Origin: Aureococcus anophagefferens
Lineage: Eukaryota; Sar; Pelagophyceae; Pelagomonadales; Pelagomonadaceae
Reading direction: 5' to 3'
NCBI RefSeq assembly: GCF_000186865.1
Contig: NW_008705592.1
Span: forward strand, 338,798 to 350,429
DNA length: 11,632 bases
The notes under the pieces are model-generated. The model was not told the origin of the DNA. It worked only from the letters and a program-made list of their open reading frames with translations, and ran no database searches. Below, piece after piece: positions 6,917-11,632 of the stretch; position 1 is the stretch's first letter; the number at the start of each line of letters is the position of its first letter. Position numbers and translations under genes: made by a program.

Positions 6917-7474
6917 ATGGAGGCCAAGCACGAGTGCGACGACGAGTGGGCGACGTCGTCCAAGGACGACGAGGCGACGTCGAAGGACGGCGACAAACGC
7001 GGCGACCCGTCCGACGCCGAGATCTGCGCCCGGGTCGCCGCGTTCCTCTTCGAAGCGCTCGAGGACGAGTCGTCGCCCGAGTTCCGCGCGCTCGACGGCT
7101 TCCAGCGCGCCCATCTCGACGCCTTCGGCGCGGCCGAGGAGATCAGCTTCGAGCAGGAGGCGCTCCACCGCGAGTTCCTCGCGCTCCTCGAGCGGACCGT
7201 CGAGCGCTTCGTCGAGGACGACGTCGGCGCGTCGCCGGGGAGGTTCGCGGCCGCGGTGCGCGCGGGCCTCGAGGCCCGGAGCGACGACGCGGGCGAGATC
7301 CTCGACGCCTTGTTCGACCTCGCGGACCTGGCCTGCTGGGCCGAGGCCATGCGGGAGCGGCGGCGGCTCGCGCGGCCGCGGCCGCCGGCGCGCGCGCCGG
7401 CGACGGCGGCGGCGAAGCGCGTCGTCGACGGCCTCGCGTCGACGCCGCTCGGGCGCGCGAAGTGCGGCTTTTAG
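6917..7474 (+). CDS. BART-domain protein (ARL2BP/CFAP36-like)
   Basis: This 185-residue protein has an acidic, charged N-terminus (1-30) and then an all-helical region at about 35-150. Its pattern fits the BART domain: SSPEFRALDGFQRAHLDAF, a Glu-rich segment, then LHREFLALLERTVERFV, FAAAVRAGLE and GEILDALFDLADLACWAEAM. In ARL2BP and CFAP36 this fold binds the GTP form of the small GTPases ARL2/ARL3, with roles in mitochondria and cilia. Which of the two it resembles more cannot be settled here; ARL2BP (about 163 residues) is closer in size. The tail (151-185) is Arg/Pro/Ala-rich. ATG 6917 has a good context (CGCGCCATGG). The frame is open back to 6683, but that part is Arg/Pro/Ala-rich and looks non-coding. 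The gene converges with DRC1, with 25 bp between the stop codons; DRC1 is a ciliary gene, which fits a ciliary role. Confidence 0.75.
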   Translation: MEAKHECDDEWATSSKDDEATSKDGDKRGDPSDAEICARVAAFLFEALEDESSPEFRALDGFQRAHLDAFGAAEEISFEQEALHREFLALLERTVERFVEDDVGASPGRFAAAVRAGLEARSDDAGEILDALFDLADLACWAEAMRERRRLARPRPPARAPATAAAKRVVDGLASTPLGRAKCGF

Positions 7475-7502
7475 GGCGCGGCGCGGGGGGTGGCGCGCCC
7501 TA
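7472..7502. repeat. Hairpin spanning the two convergent stop codons
   Basis: A perfect 9-bp inverted repeat, TAGGGCGCG (7472-7480) and CGCGCCCTA (7494-7502), encloses a 13-base loop. Each arm carries a stop codon: TAG of the BART gene on the plus strand and TAG of DRC1 on the minus strand. Both transcripts would form the same stem just after translation ends. A role in 3' processing is inference. Confidence 0.85.
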
Positions 7503-9783
7503 GGACATCGGGAGCTGGATCGTGTTCGACGGCGGCACGATGAGCTCCTCGTTGACCTTCGCGTTGAGGTACTGGTTGATGAGGGCCTTGAGCTGGACGT
7601 TCTGGTCCTGGAGGGACTGGACGCGGTTGATCTCCGACGCGCGCTGGCGCAACACCTCGTTGTACTGGAGCAGGCTCTTCTCCAATTGGTTCCAGACGCC
7701 GAACGTTCCGTCGGAGACGACGTCCGCGAGGCGGTTCCAGAACTCGCGCTCCTCGGCCTGCTGGGACCGCGCCGCCGCCGCGCCGGCGCCGTCGGCGCCG
7801 GCCCCGGCGCCGGCGGCCCCCGCCTCGAGGCCCAGCGCGCGGTCGCGGCGCTCGTCGACGAAGGCCTGGATCGCGCGGACGACGTCGTCGGGCTGGATGA
7901 TGTTCTGGAGCGAGCGGAACGCCGCCGGCGGGTCGTCGTAGGCCGGCCCGTCCTCGCCGAGATTCGACTCGGACCCGCCGTCGCTGCCCTCGCTGAAGAA
8001 GTGGGACACCAGGAGCGCGACGTCGTCCTCGTCGGCGACGCCGAGCGCCCGCAGCATGGACTCGGCCTGCGCGAGCTCCGCCTCCTCCGGGCTCAGCCGC
8101 GCGATGGCCTCGCGCACCTTCGATTCCACGAGGAAGCCCGCCTCCTGGCTCAGCAGCTCGAGCATGGCCTTGAGCTTCGCGCCTGTGCCGGAAACAACCA
8201 GTGGAACGCCCCGTCCAGCAACAACTTCAAACCTCTCTATCTCGGTCAAATCGAAGTCGATTCGGCTAATATTTGAACGGATCGTGTTTTCTCAGCGAGT
8301 TCTTTCGAAATAGTGAAGAAACTAGGTCGAAATCGTGCAAAAACATGCATTGAAGTCGTGATGAATATTTTTGTTTCCCACTCAGCTTCGCGCCGGGCAC
8401 CGCGGGCGGCTTCCGCGGCGCGTCGTCGCCGTCGCGCGCGCGGCCGCGCGAGTCGACGGACGCGCCGTCGGCGCCGCCGCCCGGCGGGCCGTCGCCGTCG
8501 GCCCGCCGCCGCGCCGCCGCGTCGCGGAGCAAAGCCAAATTCGGCGGCTTCCAGCCCCAGCCGAGCTGCTGCGCGTGGACGATCTCGTCGGCCTGGAGCA
8601 CCTTGGCCACCAGATCGTTGACCTCCTCCTCGTGCATGCCCCAGACCTTGTCGAAGCGCTGCTTGTCGCTCACCTCGAAGTGGCGGAATTTCGCCTGCAA
8701 ATCGCGGTACTGCTTCGTGATGCGGCGGTACTCCTCCGTGAGCTCGTCGTTCTTCTTGCGGTCGCGCGCGTCCGTCTCCTGGTACTTGGCGACGATGGCG
8801 GAGAGCATGTCCTTGAGCTTGTTCTGCTTGCGCTTGAGCTGCGCGAGCGTGTTCGAGTTCTCGTTGTCGCGCTCCGTGAGCACGCGGTAGTTGTACTCGA
8901 GCTTCTCCGTGTTGAGCTGGTACGTCGCGCGCATCTCCTCGAGCTGCTGCTCGAGGGTCTGGATGTCGGTCTCGAGCTTGATCTTGAGCTTGTTGTACTC
9001 CTCGCCGTCCTTGACGAGCAGCTCCTCGATCTCCTTCTGGTACTGCTCCTCGCGGTCGCGCTTCTTGTCCATGTAGAGCAGCTCCATCTCGCGGCGCTTC
9101 TCGAAGAGGGCGTCGATCTCGCCCTTGTTCGCCTGGAGCAGGTCGTCGCGCTCCGTGAGGAACGCGTCCTCGATGGCCTCGAGCTCGACCTCGTACTCTT
9201 CCTGGAGCTCCTTGAACTCCTGCCGCATGCGCCGGAGCAGCTCCTCGATGTCGTCGGCCTGCTGCTTGAGAGCCTTGACGTACTCCTCGTCCTTGGACTT
9301 GAGCTGGAGCTGGAACTCGCGGATGAGCGCGTCCTTGGACGCGATGATCTCGCTGCACGCGGACTTTTGGGCCTCGATCTCGTTGTGGAGCTCCTGGGGC
9401 ATGTTCTGGTCCAGCAGCTCGGCCCAGCGCATCTCCACCGCCGCGTTCTGCTTGCCGCTCCGCACGGCCTCCTCCTGGAGCCGCTGGAGCCGGTCCTGGC
9501 GCTGCTTCTCCTCCGCGACGCGGCGCTGCGCCTCGCGCCAGTCCGCGGCGACGCGGACGTGGGTCACGTTCTCGATGCCGCCGGACTTCTTCTTGTCGAG
9601 GTGGGCGAGGGAGTTCGCGATCTGCTGCTGGCCCTTGGACCGCTTCGACTCCTCCTGGGCCTCCTTGCCCCGCCCCTGGCCCGCCGCATTGTCCTCGCTC
9701 GCGTTGCGCGCCTCGACGCGCCGCTGGCGCACGCGCTTCCGCTCGTCCTTGTTCGACACGTTCGTGTTGTACTCGCCGTCCAT
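7500..9783 (-). CDS. DRC1: Dynein regulatory complex protein 1 (DRC1/CCDC164), two exons
   Basis: Exon 1 is 9783-8394 and exon 2 is 8182-7500, giving about 690 residues (human DRC1 is 740). DRC1 is a coiled-coil scaffold of the nexin-dynein regulatory complex that links outer doublets in the axoneme. Exon 1 is coiled coil from about residue 80 to 400, with DRC1-like blocks LEEMRATYQLNTEKLEYNYR (281-300), EYRRITKQYRDLQAKFRHFE (351-370) and LVAKVLQADEIVHAQQLGWG (391-410). A disordered Gly/Asp/Arg/Pro linker (420-465) follows. Exon 2 carries the C-terminal associated domain (FWNRLADVV near 611, through LKALINQYLNAKVNEEL). ATG 9783 begins MDGEYNTNVS; upstream in-frame sequence is unlike the family. 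The intron falls in the linker. Splicing after CCCG (a GC donor at 8393) to the AG at 8184-8183 removes 211 nt. A GT donor at 8381-8380 also stays in frame and adds four residues. The protein implies a motile 9+2 flagellum at some life stage. Confidence 0.9.
8173..8394. repeat. 11-bp direct repeat flanking the DRC1 intron (AGCTTCGCGCC)
   Basis: AGCTTCGCGCC occurs at 8173-8183 and again at 8384-8394, 211 bp apart. On the coding strand both copies encode Ala-Lys-Leu in the DRC1 frame. Precise removal of one copy plus the element restores a continuous gene. This is what a target-site duplication would look like. Confidence 0.9.
8183..8394 (-). mobile_element. AT-rich DRC1 intron, candidate introner (transposon-derived intron)
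   Basis: The 200 bases between the flanking repeats (8184-8383) have 87 G+C (43.5%), against roughly 70% in the exons. They are flanked by exact 11-bp direct repeats. The ends are weak inverted repeats: TGTGCCGGAAACAA from the left, and GAGTGGGAAACAA read inward from the right on the opposite strand. They share GTG and GGAAACAA. The 3' splice site is formed by the last element base (A) plus the first repeat base (G). This is the layout known for introners in Micromonas and Aureococcus. It has no coding capacity and would be a non-autonomous element. Confidence 0.6.
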
Positions 9784-10092
9784 GGCGGCGACCGACGTCC
9801 CGCGGCGCGGGGTCCGGGGCCCACCACCAGCGCTCGTTGCGCTTACAATCGGGATACTCGCCGCAACGTCGGCTCGTTGATGGGCAGCATCGGAAACTTG
9901 GCTTTTTCGTGGCCGCCACGAGGTGGGCAGCTCTGCGAGAAGTTGAACCACCTCATGGGCCGCATCCGAAGCTGCCCCGGAGGCGCCGCGGCGCCGGCGT
10001 AGCGTTCGTGCGCCGCGGCGCGGCGGCGACCGTCGCGCGGCGGTCCGCGCGGCGCGGCGCGTCCGCGGTCCGCAAAGGCCGCCCCCGCGCCC
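9784..10092. promoter_or_regulatory. Divergent promoter region, DRC1 (-) / SGNH esterase (+)
   Basis: This is 309 bp between two divergent start codons. A lower-GC part lies at about 9835-9965, flanked by GC-rich leaders on each side. It contains a perfect 15-base inverted repeat, TCGTGG-CCG-CCACGA (9907-9921), a candidate regulatory site. No TATA box was recognised. Translated frames here are antisense or low-complexity and were not accepted as genes. Confidence 0.5.
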
Positions 10093-10881
10093 ATGGGGCC
10101 GCGGCGTACGTGTCTCCTGCTGGCGTTGTGGCTCCGCGGCACACGCGGGCGGCTCATCCTGTGCATCGGCGACAGCATCACGGCGGGCTTCGGGTCCACG
10201 GACCGGTCCCGCGACGCCTACCCCATGGTCCTCGACGGGCTCCTGCCCAACGACACCGTCAACAGCTACTTCCTCGGCGGGTCGAGTGCGACGCGGGGCA
10301 CGCCGCGGCCCTTCTACGGGTCCATGGCGCACCAGCTCGCCCTGGCGACGAGGCCCGACGCCGTGCTCATCATGCTCGGCACGAACGACTCCAAGGACCG
10401 GGTCTGGCAGCTCGCGCGCTTCGAGCGCGACCTCGAGGCGCTCGCGGCCGGCTTCGCGCGGCTGCCTAGCCGGCCCAAGGTGCTCCTCCTCGCGCCGCCG
10501 CCGCTCTACGCGGCGCCCTACGACTTCCGGCCCGAGGCCATCAACTACGAGGTGCCTTTAGCGCTGCCCGCGGTCGCGAAACGCGTCCGCAACGCGAGTG
10601 CGTCGCTCCGCGTCTTCGAGGCGCTCGGCGGGCGGGGCCTCGCCTGCCCCGAGTGCTTCTTCGGCGACCCGCGCTACACGAACGACGGCGTCCACCCGAC
10701 GGACTACGGCTACCACCGCATCGCCGACGGCGCCTGCGCCGCGCTCGAGGACGGCCTCGGCGTCGCCTGCGCGCCCCACGCGTTCCCGAGGCCGAGGCCC
10801 GCGTCCGCCGCGCATCGCGCGGCGCCCGCGGCCCTCGCGGCCCTCGCCGCGGCGCTCGTCGCGCGCGAGCTCGCGAGCTAG
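10093..10881 (+). CDS. SGNH/GDSL-family hydrolase, probably secreted esterase
   Basis: This 262-residue protein carries the SGNH blocks: GDSIT with nucleophile Ser28 (block I), Gly in the GGSSATRG segment near 62-69 (block II), LGTND with Asn98 (block III), and DGVH with Asp198 and His201 (block V). The catalytic triad is thus complete. The sequence LILCIGDSITAGFGS, then VLIMLGTNDSKD, then PKVLLLAPPPLY resembles bacterial-type acetyl- or sialate-O-acetylesterase-like members; substrate is unknown. The N-terminus (MGPRRTCLLLALWL) could be a signal peptide, although the conserved domain begins at about residue 20. The last 20 residues are Ala/Leu-rich and hydrophobic, perhaps a membrane or GPI-type tail. 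A small Cys-containing insert (ACPECFFGDPRYT, 184-196) precedes block V. ATG 10093 has a good context (CGCCCATGG). It is divergent from DRC1; no functional link is evident. Confidence 0.9.
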   Translation: MGPRRTCLLLALWLRGTRGRLILCIGDSITAGFGSTDRSRDAYPMVLDGLLPNDTVNSYFLGGSSATRGTPRPFYGSMAHQLALATRPDAVLIMLGTNDSKDRVWQLARFERDLEALAAGFARLPSRPKVLLLAPPPLYAAPYDFRPEAINYEVPLALPAVAKRVRNASASLRVFEALGGRGLACPECFFGDPRYTNDGVHPTDYGYHRIADGACAALEDGLGVACAPHAFPRPRPASAAHRAAPAALAALAAALVARELAS

Positions 10882-10957
10882 ACACGGAGCTAGATCGAGG
10901 GGGGCGCGGCGTTCTTTGAGGTCGACCGTGATGGTCAGGTGATGGTGCAGCAAGGGG

Positions 10958-10965
10958 ATATAAAT
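10958..10965 (+). promoter_or_regulatory. TATA-like box
   Basis: ATATAAAT stands alone in GC-rich sequence, 77 bp after the SGNH esterase stop. An ATG follows at 10970, too close to be downstream of a TATA-directed start. The first ATG beyond a usual +30 start is at 11069, with only an 18-codon frame. The sequence could instead belong to the 3' end of the esterase transcript. Confidence 0.25.
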
Positions 10966-11255
10966 CTAGATGGGGTGGCAGGCGAAACGCGAGGTCCTCG
11001 TACTACTCGGGGCCGCCGCTAGCGTTTTCTTTCTTCTTCCACGCCGCAGCGCGCGGGCTGAGTGCAACGATGGCGGGTCGCGCGGCGCGGCGCGGCTGCG
11101 GAACCCTTCGACGGGGCGGGGCAGCGAATTTGGGCTGCTGAGATCATTGCGTTGGCTCGCGAGCGCGACGGTTGTTCGGCGGCGGGACGAGAGGGCGGCG
11201 GTGTGAGTCGAGTGTGCGATATTTTCTTGTCCTTAGAGGTTGGAGGCGCCCTATG

Positions 11256-11424
11256 GGTACCCGCGGGGGGCTCGAAACCTTCAGGACACACTTTTCCCAC
11301 GATCTCAGAGCCTGCGCAGCCCCGGCGCCGACGGTGTCGCAACACAGTTTCTCGGGCAGCGTGCGGGCATTCGAGGTCGAGAACTTTTCGTGTCCTGAGA
11401 TGCTCGAGCCCATCCATAGGTACC
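11256..11424. repeat. Imperfect inverted repeat
   Basis: Arm A (plus, 11256-11289) and arm B (minus, 11424-11390) share GGTACC, then GGGCTCGA, then CAGGACAC in the same order with one gap. Weaker similarity continues inward. About 100 bases separate the arms. No tRNA-like fold was found, although GGCTCGAAACC superficially resembles a B box. Confidence 0.65.
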
Positions 11425-11632
11425 AACGAAGGGCTCTGCAGCGCCAGCAGACGGTCCACGACCATCATCATCGCGAACACGTCCAAGAGCTGCCCCAAAA
11501 CCCCCTTCCTCGCGTGGCGCCAAACCGGACACGGTGCCCTCCAGCGCGCCTCGGTTTCCTTCCACCGGACCCGAACCGCCCGGACGCGTAAGTCTTGTCG
11601 CGGGCGCCTTCGCGGGGGAGCGAATACCGCTG

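Larger units (their letters stand above)
10882..11632. other. Gene-poor region at the window end
   Basis: No confident gene was found. Codon bias is weak in all frames. Features seen are a TATA-like ATATAAAT at 10958-10965, a pyrimidine run then CAG at about 11029-11048 that resembles a plus-strand 3' splice site, an imperfect inverted repeat at 11256-11424, and a consensus-like 5' splice site GTAAGT at 11588-11593. Together they may mark the start of a plus-strand gene leaving the window, or decayed repeat DNA. Confidence 0.5.

Noticed and set aside
8371..10002. 543-residue plus-strand frame opposite DRC1 exon 1
   Set aside because: It is Leu/Val/Arg/Glu-rich shadow sequence antisense to a clear coiled-coil DRC1 frame; long antisense frames are expected at this GC content.
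10970..11206. 78-residue frame with a signal-peptide-like start (MGWQAKREVLVLLGAAASV)
   Set aside because: Codon bias collapses after about 20 codons, and the hydrophobic part overlaps a pyrimidine run better explained as splice-like or non-coding.
11240..11300. tRNA-like B box (GGCTCGAAACC on plus, GGTTTCGAGCC on minus)
   Set aside because: No T-stem, anticodon arm or acceptor stem can be paired around it on either strand.

Overview
The window looks like nuclear DNA from a very GC-rich, compact eukaryotic genome, most plausibly a unicellular alga of the stramenopile/pelagophyte type. That assignment is inference. It rests on eukaryote-only families (a SERINC membrane protein, the axonemal protein DRC1, a BART-domain protein, an HSF-type DNA-binding domain), near-exclusive G/C third codon positions, mostly intronless genes, very short intergenic gaps, and one AT-rich intron that looks transposon-derived. 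No bacterial operon, plasmid, phage or CRISPR signal was seen.

Layout. Positions 1-305 are non-coding, hairpin-rich sequence ending in nine AAT units, resembling the 3' end of a non-LTR retrotransposon. Positions 593-4045 (+) encode a large HSF-type DNA-binding protein with a Myb/SANT-like segment and a long unrecognised middle. Positions 4046-4437 hold a short coding-like frame on the minus strand and an AT-rich patch ahead of the next gene. Positions 4438-4911 (+) encode a NUDT15-like Nudix hydrolase, convergent with a SERINC gene (5184-6551, -). A 365-bp divergent promoter separates SERINC from a BART-domain gene (6917-7474, +). That gene converges, with only 25 bp between the two stop codons, on DRC1 (7500-9783, -; two exons). 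A 309-bp divergent promoter separates DRC1 from a secreted SGNH/GDSL esterase (10093-10881, +). The final 750 bp has no confident gene, but contains a TATA-like box, splice-site-like signals and an imperfect inverted repeat.

The genes do not form one pathway. The one functional pairing is the BART-domain protein beside DRC1, since both families have ciliary roles. The most interesting signal is the intron in DRC1: about 200 bp at roughly 43% GC, flanked by an exact 11-bp direct repeat and bounded by short inverted termini. This is what an introner, a small DNA transposon that creates introns, would leave. Secondary points are an in-frame 91-codon extension after the SERINC stop, the hairpin shared by two convergent stop codons, and the composite HSF protein.
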